Assembly: GCA_022447625.1 (NCBI GenBank)
Contig: JAKVAX010000025.1
Location: forward strand, 1 to 48,646
DNA length: 48,646 nucleotides
Origin: Flavobacteriales bacterium
GTDB lineage: Bacteria > Bacteroidota > Bacteroidia > Flavobacteriales_D > Sanyastnellaceae
Direction of reading: 5' to 3'
How positions within the stretch are numbered: the first letter of the stretch is position 1; each line of letters starts with the position of its first letter. The notes beneath the pieces were generated by a model, which was not told the origin of the DNA, searched no databases, and saw only the letters and a program-made list of their open reading frames with translations. Shown piece after piece: positions 1 through 8,326 of this stretch. The position numbers and the translations under genes are program-made.

Positions 1-639
1 TGGCTGACTAAAGACAAAGGCTACAAAGTGAGTAAAAATCGTGTAGAACGACTTTACTACAAGGTTATGGGCTTGAGAGCCATTGCGCCTGGAACACACA
101 CTTCAAGACGCAACAAAGAGCATAAAGTCTATCCTTATTTACTGCGTAATCTTGAGATTACTCGCCCCAATCAGGTGTGGGCTACGGATATAACCTACAT
201 CCCGATGGCTACTGGATATATGTACTTGGTGGCAATCATCGATCTACATAGCAGATATGTTCTCAACTGGAGTGTATCTAACAGCATGGATGCCACCTGG
301 TGCACCGAAGCAATGAAAGAAGCGATTAGGAAGCACGGAAAGTCCGAGATCATCAACACAGACCAAGGAAGTCAGTTTACCTCTGAAGAGTTCTCTGGTT
401 TTGTTTTGAATGAAGAAATCAGACTCAGTATGGATGGAAAAGGTCGAGCAACAGAAAATGCGTTCATAGAAAAACTCTGGAGGAACGTCAAATACGAAAA
501 ACGGTACTTAAGTCCTCCTACAGATGGAATAGATCTCTATCAAAAACTCTCCGACTACTTTGAGTATTACAACCACGAAAGAAGACATCAATCGTTAGAA
601 GATCAAACACCCATATCTCGATATCAACGGGCTGCATAA
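1..639 (+). CDS. IS3-family transposase (OrfB), 5' end cut by window edge
   Basis: DDE integrase-type transposase, the catalytic OrfB part of an IS3-family element. The reading frame is open to base 1, so the true start lies outside the window; a GTG at 28 is not convincing as a start. Visible in order: the end of an HTH_21-like region (SRRNKEHKVYPYLLRN), then the rve core with the first Asp in WATDITYIP, the second in NTDQGSQFTS and the Glu in GRATENAFIEKLWRN, and the usual tail YYNHERRHQSLEDQTP. All three catalytic residues are present and there is no internal stop, so the visible part looks intact. OrfA and the left inverted repeat are outside the window. I do not assign an IS3 subgroup. 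The element has inserted into the gene that follows. Confidence 0.93.
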   Translation, partial: WLTKDKGYKVSKNRVERLYYKVMGLRAIAPGTHTSRRNKEHKVYPYLLRNLEITRPNQVWATDITYIPMATGYMYLVAIIDLHSRYVLNWSVSNSMDATWCTEAMKEAIRKHGKSEIINTDQGSQFTSEEFSGFVLNEEIRLSMDGKGRATENAFIEKLWRNVKYEKRYLSPPTDGIDLYQKLSDYFEYYNHERRHQSLEDQTPISRYQRAA

Positions 640-663
640 ACAAACGTATACTACATCAATATC

Positions 664-688
664 TGTCCTAAATAATGGGGTGTCTGCA
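664..688 (+). repeat. Right terminal inverted repeat of the IS3-family element
   Basis: Read outward-in on the minus strand this 25-bp stretch starts TGCAGACACCCC and ends TTTAGGACA. That matches the usual IS3-family end pattern, TG at the tip, an ACCCC block and a GGACA inner edge. It lies 24 bp after the transposase stop codon. The left copy is outside the window, so the repeat and the target duplication cannot be confirmed here. The element end would therefore be at about base 688. Confidence 0.7.
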
Positions 689-1817
689 TAGTATTACTGA
701 AAATACTACCAACAACAGATTTGCACTGCACGTCAGAGCTCCTTTGGATTTGACTCCTATAGCTGAAACTTGTTTCAATGCAAGTGATGGACAAGTCATT
801 GCTCAAGGTTTTGGGGATGCCCCATGGGATTATACGTGGTACGATGAAATGGGAAATACCATACGTGAAATGACTGGTATGATGACTGCAGATACGGCAG
901 AAGATCTAGCGCCAGGATTTTACCAAGTAGTCGTAACCAACCAAAGCGAGCAATGTAACACGGCTTCCGGTTTTGTTCAGGTGACCGCTGCGCAACAGGC
1001 TTCCATGGATGTGACTGTAAGCGCGGATCACTGTAACGCGACAGGTGATGGATCTCTATTCCTGTTTGGTCATGAAGACTATGTTTGGAATGTTGAGGTG
1101 ATTCATTCACAAAGTCAAGAAATCATAACCTTGGAAGGAATAACTGGTGACTCCCTCATCACTGAGCTTTCGCATGGTTTATATACCATCAATGCCAATA
1201 ATAACTGCGATAACCTAATTGTTATAGAAGACATAGACTTATCGGACGTAAATGCCGTGGTAGCTGACTTTGAGGCAAGTTCAACCAACATATCACTGAA
1301 CGATGATGGAGTTGTTATGTTCTTCAACACCTCGTCTGATAATGTAACACAAGCTCTTTGGGATTTTGGAGATGGTACCGCTGAATCTCTAGAATTTAAT
1401 CCCGTACATACATTCTTATCTGCAGGCATTTACGATGTAAAGATGACAGCTTCAAATGGTACGTGCGAAGATAGTACAACTACAACCGTAACGGTAACAG
1501 GTATAAATCCTGGAAGCGGCACCGGACTGCTGGAAGATATGACAAGTCTTTCTTCTGAAGAGATCGTAAATAAGCTAGATTTTGAGACCATTGCTAGCGA
1601 TGGATTCCTCAAGATTTCAAGCAGTCAACCCTTGGATGTTCCTGTGGATATTACCCTATTCTCGGCGGAAGGGAAATTAGTTCTTCAGCATACCTCTAGT
1701 GACTTCCCTGCAGAAGGTATTAAACTAAATATAGGACATCTTCCCGCAGGATATTTCATTTTAATTGTTAGCTCGTATGAAGTCCAATTAATAAATGATT
1801 CATTCATCAAGCATTAA
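689..1817 (+). pseudogene. 5'-truncated secreted PKD / T9SS type A protein, disrupted by the IS
   Basis: The frame opens at an ATG at 675, but the first residues (MGCLH) are encoded by the IS end and there is no signal peptide. From about residue 7 the sequence looks like the interior and C-terminus of a large flavobacterial cell-surface protein: a NRFALH segment, SprB/gliding-like beta-rich repeats with paired cysteines, a PKD domain (LWDFGDGTAESLEFNPVHTF) and a C-terminal T9SS type A-like domain (LFSAEGKLVLQH to the end). The upstream part, including the signal peptide, was presumably on the far side of the IS insertion. The remaining 380 codons are free of stops, which suggests a recent insertion. 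A short protein made from the IS-borne ATG would stay in the cytoplasm and is probably without function. Confidence 0.75.
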
Positions 1818-1847
1818 ATCGAATAGTCGAAAATCAATCTGAAACAA

Positions 1848-1874
1848 AAACCCCCGATAAATCGGGGGTTTTTT
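1848..1874 (+). terminator. Rho-independent terminator
   Basis: The arms CCCCCGAT and ATCGGGGG (1851-1868) form an 8-bp GC-rich stem followed by TTTTTT. It lies 30 bp after the stop codon of the truncated secreted-protein gene. Confidence 0.9.
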
Positions 1875-1880
1875 CATTAG

Positions 1881-2084
1881 GGAAGGCAACTTCAAGACCA
1901 AAAGAGACCTTAAAGTCTCTGCAAATACATATCCGATTGGACAATCCATTCTGTCAATATGCATCCTGTCTCCACAGCATAGGTAAGTAAGCCGAGAATT
2001 TTCTCAGCTGTGAGAACAATATCTTTCAGCCCTTCTGCCCAATGTTGTCATCAATGAAATTGATATTTTCTTCACCCCATTCTT
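1881..2084. other. Gene-free stretch with a possible decayed reading frame on the minus strand
   Basis: No intact gene is seen. On the minus strand a stop-free frame runs from 2047 down to a TAA at 1910-1912 and encodes a helical-looking peptide (GLKDIVLTAEKILGLL, then TEWIVQSDMYLQRL). A second minus frame, from about 2107 to the TGA following QKG, would join it if one base were added to the GGG run near 2034. This could be the remnant of a short gene broken by a frameshift. I recognise no family, and chance is not excluded. Confidence 0.3.
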
Positions 2085-3032
2085 TCACCCATGTTTCAGA
2101 CCAGTTTTTTGGCGCTTGATCAAATACTGAGTTAAGATGGGATTCAATCCTTCATTTATATCCGCTTCGACAAAATCAACATGGTACTGACCACATTTCT
2201 CTTTAAGCGCTTCATAAAATCCTCTCATGCTGCGCAGGTAGTTGTCTCTGATATCTACAGGGTTGGCTTTGATCTCTTCTCCACTTTCAAGATCTACGAA
2301 AGTCATTGGACGATTATCGAAATCGAAATCAAGCTCCGTCTTCTTGTCTACTACATGGAATAGGATCACCTCATGCTTATTATGACGAAGGTGCTGAAGC
2401 GCATCAAAAAGCTCGTCTGCTTGTCCGCTATTGTCAAGCATGTCCGAGAAGATGATAACCAGAGAACGTTTATTCGCCTGTTCCGCGATAGCGTGCAAAG
2501 CATCCACCGCAAATGTCTTACTCTTTCCCTTCTCTCCCACTGTATTCAACAGTTCTTCAAGGTGCGTGTAGAGGTAGCGATGGTGCGCTTGACTTGAACG
2601 CGCCTTGGTCTGTACATCCAGTTCGTCAGCAAAAAAGCTCAAACCAACGGCATCGCGTTGACGCTTGAAAAGTTCAATCAAAGCAGCAGCGGCGTAGACG
2701 CTGAACTTGATCTTATTGAACTGATTGCCTTCTTCAGAAACCGGACCAGGGTAATACATCGAACTCGAGTGGTCAATGACCAGCTGACAGCGGAGGTTTG
2801 TTTCCTCCTCGTAGCGCTTAGTAAAGAGCTTCTCCGTTCGAGCGTATAGCTTCCAGTCAATGTGCCGGGTTGATTCACCCTTATTGTACAGACGGTGTTC
2901 CGCGAATTCAACAGAGAATCCGTGGAATGGACTTTTGTGGAGTCCGGTGATAAAACCCTCCACAGCTTGCTTGGCTAGAAACTCTAGTCGTCCGAGCTGT
3001 TGGAAGTAACGTCTGTCAATATTCAATGCCAT
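2085..3032 (-). CDS. DUF58 / vWA-like protein
   Basis: 315-aa cytoplasmic protein of the DUF58 family, usual length. The N-terminal half has the family's typical block FHGFSVEFAEHRLYNKGESTRHIDWKLYART, and the vWA-like core starts with LVIDHSSSM, whose DxSxS matches a MIDAS metal site. A second strand, SLVIIFSDMLD, follows around residue 190. DUF58 proteins commonly work with MoxR-type AAA ATPases in assembly or chaperone roles, but no MoxR gene is in this window, so a specific job is not assigned. The gene is last in the minus-strand series dnaE - trxA - DUF58 and is separated from trxA by a hairpin terminator. The start is the ATG at 3032. Confidence 0.9.
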   Translation of the reverse strand: MALNIDRRYFQQLGRLEFLAKQAVEGFITGLHKSPFHGFSVEFAEHRLYNKGESTRHIDWKLYARTEKLFTKRYEEETNLRCQLVIDHSSSMYYPGPVSEEGNQFNKIKFSVYAAAALIELFKRQRDAVGLSFFADELDVQTKARSSQAHHRYLYTHLEELLNTVGEKGKSKTFAVDALHAIAEQANKRSLVIIFSDMLDNSGQADELFDALQHLRHNKHEVILFHVVDKKTELDFDFDNRPMTFVDLESGEEIKANPVDIRDNYLRSMRGFYEALKEKCGQYHVDFVEADINEGLNPILTQYLIKRQKTGLKHG

Positions 3033-3096
3033 CTACTTGGAATAACGTGAGGTCAAGAGATTTGTTCCGCCATTAGGCGAGAAAAGATTGGGTATA

Positions 3097-3128
3097 AAAA
3101 ATCCCTCCTAAAGATAAGAGGGATCTTT
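3097..3128 (-). terminator. Hairpin terminator downstream of trxA
   Basis: The arms ATCCCTC (3101-3107) and GAGGGAT (3118-3124) close a 10-nt loop and are flanked by A and T runs. On the minus strand the hairpin is followed by a T-rich tract. It lies between the trxA stop and the DUF58 start. Confidence 0.75.
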
Positions 3129-3147
3129 TAAGCTTATTCTATTAATC

Positions 3148-3465
3148 TTACAGAAGATTATCAATCTTCTCAGTCAGTACATTCTTAGGTACTGCACCTA
3201 CAGATTTATCAACCAACTCTCCATTTTTCAAGAAAACGATCGTTGGGATATTACGGATCCCGAATTTCGCAGAGATCCCTGGATTTTCGTCAACGTTTAC
3301 TTTACCAATAACGGCACGTTCTCCGTACTCACCATGCATTTCTTCCACGATAGGTGCTACCATACGACATGGTCCACACCATTCTGCCCAGAAATCGATC
3401 ATTACTGGTTTATCTGCATTAAGGACTAGCTCCTCAAAGTTCGCATCTGTTAATTCTACAGCCAT
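3148..3465 (-). CDS. trxA: Thioredoxin
   Basis: 105-aa cytoplasmic dithiol-disulfide oxidoreductase. The active site WAEWCGPCRM has the catalytic pair Cys30 and Cys33. The buried Asp (VMIDFW) and the cis-Pro loop (RNIPTIVFLKNGE) are present, and the length is that of a normal single-domain thioredoxin. It is encoded downstream of dnaE on the same strand. It has its own promoter-like sequence upstream (TTTTG and TACATTTG separated by 19 bp) and a hairpin terminator downstream, so it is likely transcribed alone. Confidence 0.97.
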   Translation of the reverse strand: MAVELTDANFEELVLNADKPVMIDFWAEWCGPCRMVAPIVEEMHGEYGERAVIGKVNVDENPGISAKFGIRNIPTIVFLKNGELVDKSVGAVPKNVLTEKIDNLL

Positions 3466-3494
3466 AATTCAAGCTTTGCGTGATATATGAATAT

Positions 3495-3526
3495 CAAATG
3501 TAAATTCTTAAAACCACTGAACAAAA
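3495..3526 (-). promoter_or_regulatory. Bacteroidota-type promoter of trxA
   Basis: On the minus strand TTTTG (3526-3522) is followed, after exactly 19 bp, by TACATTTG (3502-3495). This fits the known Bacteroidota primary-sigma consensus (TTTG, about 19 bp, TAnnTTTG). It ends about 30 bp before the trxA start codon. Confidence 0.7.
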
Positions 3527-3588
3527 CATTTGCCATTCCAAGTTTTGTGTCAATCTGACACGTTTTCTTGTACGGCTGTCATGCCTTG

Positions 3589-6500
3589 CTACTTCGTTAA
3601 TATTTGGTATCGGATGGCATCCATCCTTCCTAATTCATCTACTAATTCACTGGCGAGTTCCACTCGAGCACGTTTCGCAGGCATGGTAATCGCTGCGTTA
3701 ATGTCACGAATCTCCATGGTTACCGGAACGTTACCCGGGTATTTCTCTACCAATGATGCAATATCGGTTACTAATCGGTCATCGAGCTGAGCGAGGTCAA
3801 CAGTTACCTTCAACTCGCTGTTCATTCGTTCGCGAACGTCTGCCAATAGCTCAACGTGGGAGATCTTATACTCCAGCTCCCCAGTATCTCTAAAGGGCTT
3901 CTCACGAACCGTTCCTTTCAAGTACAAGAACCAATGCTCAACCAAGTACTCACGGAACCGAATGTAGTCATCACCAAAGAGGAAGAAGCGCTCTGAGTGC
4001 TCGTAATCTTCAATGGTGAAGTTACCATAAGGTTTACCATTCTTAGCCCTGCGATGCTCTACTGCGGTGACCATACCGCCGAATGACAGTTCTCTGCCTT
4101 TATGGCTGTCAATGTCTAGCAAGACCTTCATCCCTTCTGAAGAACAGAAGTGCTCCATTTCTACTCGGAAGTCGTCCAAAGGGTGCCCGGAAATGTAGAT
4201 ACCTACAACTTCTTTCTCCTTGTTCAACTTATCCAAGACCATCCACTCTTCCGCCTCCGGAATACGTGGTTCTGGAATTTCTACATCTGCCGATTCACCA
4301 AAGAGACTTGTTTGTGAAGAGTTCTCTGCCTCTTGCATCGCGTTTCCATAACGGATGGCGTTTTCAATCACTGTTCTCCCTTTATCATCTGGAGCGAAGT
4401 ACTGTGAACGCTTCCCATCATCAAAGCTGTCAAAAGCTCCACCGAGTGCAAGGCTTTCAAACACACGCTTGTTGCAGTCTTTTAAGTTGATCTTGCATGA
4501 GAAATCGAAGATGCTCGTATATCGCGACTCCTGGCGGTTTTCAACGATGCTATTCACCGCACCGCCTCCAACTCCGCGCATAGCGCCAAGTCCGAAACGA
4601 ATCGCTCCTTCATCGTTCACGCGGAACTTGTAGGCTGATTCATTGACATCCGGACCAAGTACAGGAATTCCCATACGTCGGCATTCCTCCATGAAGAAAG
4701 TCACCGACTTAATATCATTCATGTTATTCGAAAGCACAGAAGCCATGTATTCCTCTGGGTAGTTGGCTTTCAGGTAAGCTGTTTGATAAGCTACCCAAGC
4801 GTAACATGTAGAGTGCGACTTGTTGAAGGCGTAACTCGCGAAGGCCTCCCAGTCTTTCCATACTTTCTCAAGAATCTCGCGATCGTGTCCACGTTCATTC
4901 CCTTGATCAAGGAACTTCGGCTTCAGTTTCGCTAGAAGATCCAACTTCTTCTTACCCATTGCTTTACGCAGAGTATCAGCTTCACCTTTGGTAAATCCTG
5001 CCAAGCTCTGTGAGAGCAACATCACCTGCTCCTGGTATACCGTAATTCCGTACGTCTCTTCCAGGTATTCACGCATATCCTCGAGGTCATAAGTAATTTC
5101 CTCTTGACCGTGCTTACGGCGAATGAATGAAGGGATGTATTCCAGAGGTCCTGGACGATACAGGGCGTTCATGGCAATGAGATCGGCGAAGACCGTCGGC
5201 TTCAGCTCTTTCATGTACTTCTGCATCCCGGCAGATTCGTACTGGAAGATACCTACGGTTTCACCACGTTGGAAGAGTTCGTAGGTGGGAACATCATCCA
5301 ATGGGAAACTATCAGGGTCCAGATCAACACCATGGCGCTCCTTCACGTTCTTCACCGCATCCTTGATCAGGGTCAAGGTTTTCAATCCGAGAAAATCCAT
5401 CTTCAACAGACCGGCGTCTTCTGCCACGGCGTTGTCGAACTGGGTACAAGCCATGGCCGAATCTTTGGCCGTGGCAATCGGAACGAAGTTGGAAATATCG
5501 TCTGGCGTGATGATGACCCCACAGGCGTGAATACCGGTGTTTCGCACCGTTCCTTCCAGAACACGAGCGGTATTGATCGTACGTGCTTCGAGGTCATTTC
5601 CATTCGCCAATTCTTTGAACATCTTGGCTTTGTCTACTTCCTCCTTATTTCCCTTCAGCTTATCACTGAGCTCCTTCCCTTCTAGCTTGAAAAGTTTCCC
5701 CAGCTTGATATCTGGGATGAGTTTCGCCAGACGATCTGCATCTGGCAATGGTAACTCAAGTACACGCGCTGTATCACGCACCGATGACTTCGCTGCCATG
5801 GTACCATACGTGATAATCTGCGCTACCTGATTCGCACCATACTTCTCAATAACGTAGTCGATCACTTTCTGACGTCCTTCGTCGTCGAAGTCGATATCGA
5901 TATCAGGCATCGATACACGATCAGGGTTCAGGAAGCGCTCAAAAAGGAGATCGTATTTGATAGGATCGACATTGGTAATTCCTACGCAATACGCTACCGC
6001 GGAACCGGCTGCAGAACCACGTCCAGGTCCTACCGACACCCCCATTTCTCGTGCCTTGGTGGTGAAATCCTGTACAATCAAGAAGTACCCAGGGTATCCG
6101 GTATTGGCAATGGTAGCCAACTCGAAATCCAAGCGCTCCTCAATTTCTGGGGTGATTTCATCGTAGCGTTTCCTAGCTCCTTCGTAAGTCAAGTGACGAA
6201 GGAAATTGTTCTCACCACGTTTGCCACCATCTTCTTCGTCTTTCTGATCCACGAACTCTTCTGGGATGTCGAAGGCTGGAAGAAGTACGTCACGCGCTAA
6301 CTCGTATCGCTCAATTTTTCGAGCGATTTCGTTGGTTGTTTTGATCGACTCAGGAAGATCAGCAAACAATTGTTTCATTTCCTGTGGCGACTTCACGTAG
6401 AATTCGTCATTCGGGAATCCAAAACGGAACTCTCGTCCACGTTTCCCGATGTATTTCTTTGGCTTGTTTACGCTCTCAGCGTCCTTTACACAGAGAAGGA

Positions 6501-7764
6501 TATCGTGCGCTTCTGCCTGTTCTTTTCGAGTGTAGTAGCTGTTATTCGCTGCGAAGTACTTGACATCGTGCTTCTTGCAGAAACGAAGTAACACGTCGTT
6601 CACGGCTTGCTCTTCTTCCAGTCCGTGGCGGTTGAGCTCTGCATAGAAATCATCACCAAAATGCTCCTTGTACCAGATAAAGGCCTCTTCTGCCTGCTGC
6701 TCTCCAACATTCAGAATCAAGTAAGGAACCTCAGACCACAATCCTCCCGTGCTCACAATGAGATCTCCTTTGAATTCTAGTAAGGCCTCCTTGTCGATAC
6801 GAGGCACATAGTAGAATCCGTCAGTGTATGCCATGGAAGCAAGCTTCGCCAGGTTATGGTAGCCCGCTTTGTTCTTTGCCAAAACCACGGTTTGATAGCC
6901 GTCGTCTTTTTGACTTCTATCTGTGCGATTGCGACAGAGGTTGAATTCACATCCAACGATGGGCGTGATATCGGCAGCCAAGGCTTCTCGAACGAAGGTA
7001 AAAGCAGCCATCATGTTTCCATGATCACTGATGGCAATGGCTGGCATTTCCATTTTTTTCGCTGTGGCAACCAAATTCTTAATCTCCGTTACCGCCTGAA
7101 GGATGGAGAACTGGGAGTGACAATGCAAATGTACGAATGGCTCATCCGCAATGGCCTGATCGATTTCCGCGTTAGCGACGTGACCGAGATCAGTAGCCTC
7201 CTGATCCGCTTCAAAATTCGCTGCCTCTAACTTGGGCGCTTCATACTTGACTTGAGAAACATCCGGAATCTCTTCCAAGGTCACCACCTTGTGCGTGATC
7301 AGTCCGAAGAAACAACGAGAAGTTGCATCCACATCATAGGCCGCATCGTGGGCGTCATCGAACCCAACCCCGAAAAGTTTCTGGTGTAGCTCTGTCAGTG
7401 TAGGCCATTTGAACTTCCCTCCTCTTCCTCCTGGAATCGCACAGAACTCTGTAGCCTCATCCTTAGAGTCAATATCAACCTTCTCCGTCAACAACTCTGG
7501 CGGACGACCAACACGGATCAACTCACAGCCGACGATATTGATATCGAACTCCACATTGTGACCGACGATGTATTTCGCCTTGGCCAAATCTTCTTGGAAG
7601 GCATCAAGCACAGAAGTCAGCTCCTCTCCATCGCGTTCAGCACGCTCGGTCGTGATTCCATGCACCTTCGCCGCGTTGAACGGAATCGTGAATCCGTCAG
7701 GACGAACAATGATATTCCCTCGAGAGACCAGCTTACCATTTGGTTCATGGAGCTGCCACGCCAA
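3589..7764 (-). CDS. dnaE: DNA polymerase III alpha subunit with fused 3'-5' exonuclease domain; N-terminal 30 codons cut off by an amber codon
   Basis: Replicative DNA polymerase catalytic subunit. Bacteroidota DnaE proteins often carry a DnaQ-like proofreading domain at the N-terminus, and that is visible here: motif II (GHNVEFDIN) and motif III (HDAAYDVDA). A PHP domain follows (HLHCHSQFS at about residue 212), then the polymerase core with GPGRGSAAGS and the catalytic MPDIDIDFDDEGR, then a helix-hairpin-helix region and an OB fold near residue 1240. The stretch 3589-7764 is open for 1391 codons beginning with TTG. Just upstream is an in-frame TAG (7765-7767), then 30 more codons that begin with ATG at 7857 and hold motif I (FDTETTGLP). 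The intact protein would be 1422 aa with Gln expected at the TAG. Whether translation restarts at the TTG, reads through, or the TAG is a sequence error cannot be told here. Confidence 0.92.
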   Translation of the reverse strand: MAWQLHEPNGKLVSRGNIIVRPDGFTIPFNAAKVHGITTERAERDGEELTSVLDAFQEDLAKAKYIVGHNVEFDINIVGCELIRVGRPPELLTEKVDIDSKDEATEFCAIPGGRGGKFKWPTLTELHQKLFGVGFDDAHDAAYDVDATSRCFFGLITHKVVTLEEIPDVSQVKYEAPKLEAANFEADQEATDLGHVANAEIDQAIADEPFVHLHCHSQFSILQAVTEIKNLVATAKKMEMPAIAISDHGNMMAAFTFVREALAADITPIVGCEFNLCRNRTDRSQKDDGYQTVVLAKNKAGYHNLAKLASMAYTDGFYYVPRIDKEALLEFKGDLIVSTGGLWSEVPYLILNVGEQQAEEAFIWYKEHFGDDFYAELNRHGLEEEQAVNDVLLRFCKKHDVKYFAANNSYYTRKEQAEAHDILLCVKDAESVNKPKKYIGKRGREFRFGFPNDEFYVKSPQEMKQLFADLPESIKTTNEIARKIERYELARDVLLPAFDIPEEFVDQKDEEDGGKRGENNFLRHLTYEGARKRYDEITPEIEERLDFELATIANTGYPGYFLIVQDFTTKAREMGVSVGPGRGSAAGSAVAYCVGITNVDPIKYDLLFERFLNPDRVSMPDIDIDFDDEGRQKVIDYVIEKYGANQVAQIITYGTMAAKSSVRDTARVLELPLPDADRLAKLIPDIKLGKLFKLEGKELSDKLKGNKEEVDKAKMFKELANGNDLEARTINTARVLEGTVRNTGIHACGVIITPDDISNFVPIATAKDSAMACTQFDNAVAEDAGLLKMDFLGLKTLTLIKDAVKNVKERHGVDLDPDSFPLDDVPTYELFQRGETVGIFQYESAGMQKYMKELKPTVFADLIAMNALYRPGPLEYIPSFIRRKHGQEEITYDLEDMREYLEETYGITVYQEQVMLLSQSLAGFTKGEADTLRKAMGKKKLDLLAKLKPKFLDQGNERGHDREILEKVWKDWEAFASYAFNKSHSTCYAWVAYQTAYLKANYPEEYMASVLSNNMNDIKSVTFFMEECRRMGIPVLGPDVNESAYKFRVNDEGAIRFGLGAMRGVGGGAVNSIVENRQESRYTSIFDFSCKINLKDCNKRVFESLALGGAFDSFDDGKRSQYFAPDDKGRTVIENAIRYGNAMQEAENSSQTSLFGESADVEIPEPRIPEAEEWMVLDKLNKEKEVVGIYISGHPLDDFRVEMEHFCSSEGMKVLLDIDSHKGRELSFGGMVTAVEHRRAKNGKPYGNFTIEDYEHSERFFLFGDDYIRFREYLVEHWFLYLKGTVREKPFRDTGELEYKISHVELLADVRERMNSELKVTVDLAQLDDRLVTDIASLVEKYPGNVPVTMEIRDINAAITMPAKRARVELASELVDELGRMDAIRYQILTK

Positions 7765-7857
7765 CTACACCAGCCGTGGCCAGTTGTCAGTATCTGACAT
7801 CGGGGCTTTCCAGTCACGCGGAAGTCCCGTAGTCTCTGTATCAAAAATGAGAATCAT
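7765..7857 (-). pseudogene. Severed N-terminus of DnaE, including exonuclease motif I and the amber codon
   Basis: An ATG at 7857 opens a 30-codon frame that reads MILIFDTETTGLPRDWKAPM, continues with SDTDNWPRLV and ends at TAG (7765-7767). The next codons in the same frame read LAWQLHEP, the normal continuation of this domain (typical homologues have a run like IQIAWQLH here). The fragment holds the DxE metal ligands (Asp6, Glu8) of the DnaQ-fold nuclease. A single C-to-T change (CAG to TAG) would explain the stop. It sits right behind a good promoter. Confidence 0.85.
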
Positions 7858-7876
7858 ATCAGCAAGGGATGAATAT

Positions 7877-7906
7877 CAAAGATAGCTCACAGCACAGGGC
7901 TTTCAA
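7877..7906 (-). promoter_or_regulatory. Bacteroidota-type promoter of dnaE
   Basis: On the minus strand TATCTTTG (7884-7877) fits TAnnTTTG. A TTGA at 7906-7903 is in the -33 position with a spacing of about 18-19 bp. The ATG at 7857, the start of the full-length frame, follows at leader distance, which supports 7857 as the original start rather than the TTG at 7764. Confidence 0.6.
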
Positions 7907-7940
7907 GGGCGAGAATGTTAAAGGATTTGAACACGTTATC

Positions 7941-8238
7941 CACCGGACGTGGACCGTGGGACTGTGGACCGATTTTTTGGCGTCCGGCGTCCGCTAAATA
8001 AGTGAATTAGACTTCAACCGTACTACCCAGTGTAGAATATTCGTACCACATGCCCAGACCTTCCATTACAATTCACCTTCGGTCCACAGTCCACAGTCCA
8101 CGGTCTACAAACTTCCGGCGTCCGTTAAGTATGAAATAGACTTCAACAGTGCTACCCGGTTCAGAATATTCTTACCACATGCCCTAGACTTTTCATCACA
8201 AGTCACCTTCGGTCCACGGTCCACAGTCCACGGTCTAC
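7941..8238. repeat. Intergenic repeat cluster with GTCCACRGTCCAC units
   Basis: Within the 469-bp gene-free region 7858-8326 there are two direct copies of a unit of about 124 bp (7985-8108 and 8116-8238). Each starts CGGCGTCCG, contains AGACTTCAAC and TACCACATGCCC, and ends with iterated GTCCAC heptamers and CGGTCTAC. The copies are imperfect, roughly 80% alike by eye. A third block at 7941-7971 carries the GTGGACC heptamers in the opposite orientation, so the cluster has an inverted outer arm. No reading frame in it looks like a gene. Confidence 0.85.
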
Positions 8239-8326
8239 CATCGCGATATCGGAATCCCCTGACGTAACCTTTCCCCTCCGCTCCCAGTAAGAGAAAGCAA
8301 ATCCGCAAGGTTTGAAAACAATAAAC

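Noticed and set aside
650-658. ACTACATCA in the IS3 element as a regulator site
   Set aside because: It is a single copy without the 11-bp partner, inside a mobile element and near no sugar gene; treated as chance.
7765-7767. Genome-wide recoding of TAG as an amino acid
   Set aside because: The MFS gene ends naturally at a TAG (46182-46184), at normal family length, so TAG works as stop here.
8312-8326. TTG start for the metalloprotease
   Set aside because: The ATG at 8327 gives the cleaner signal peptide and no added conserved residues lie upstream.
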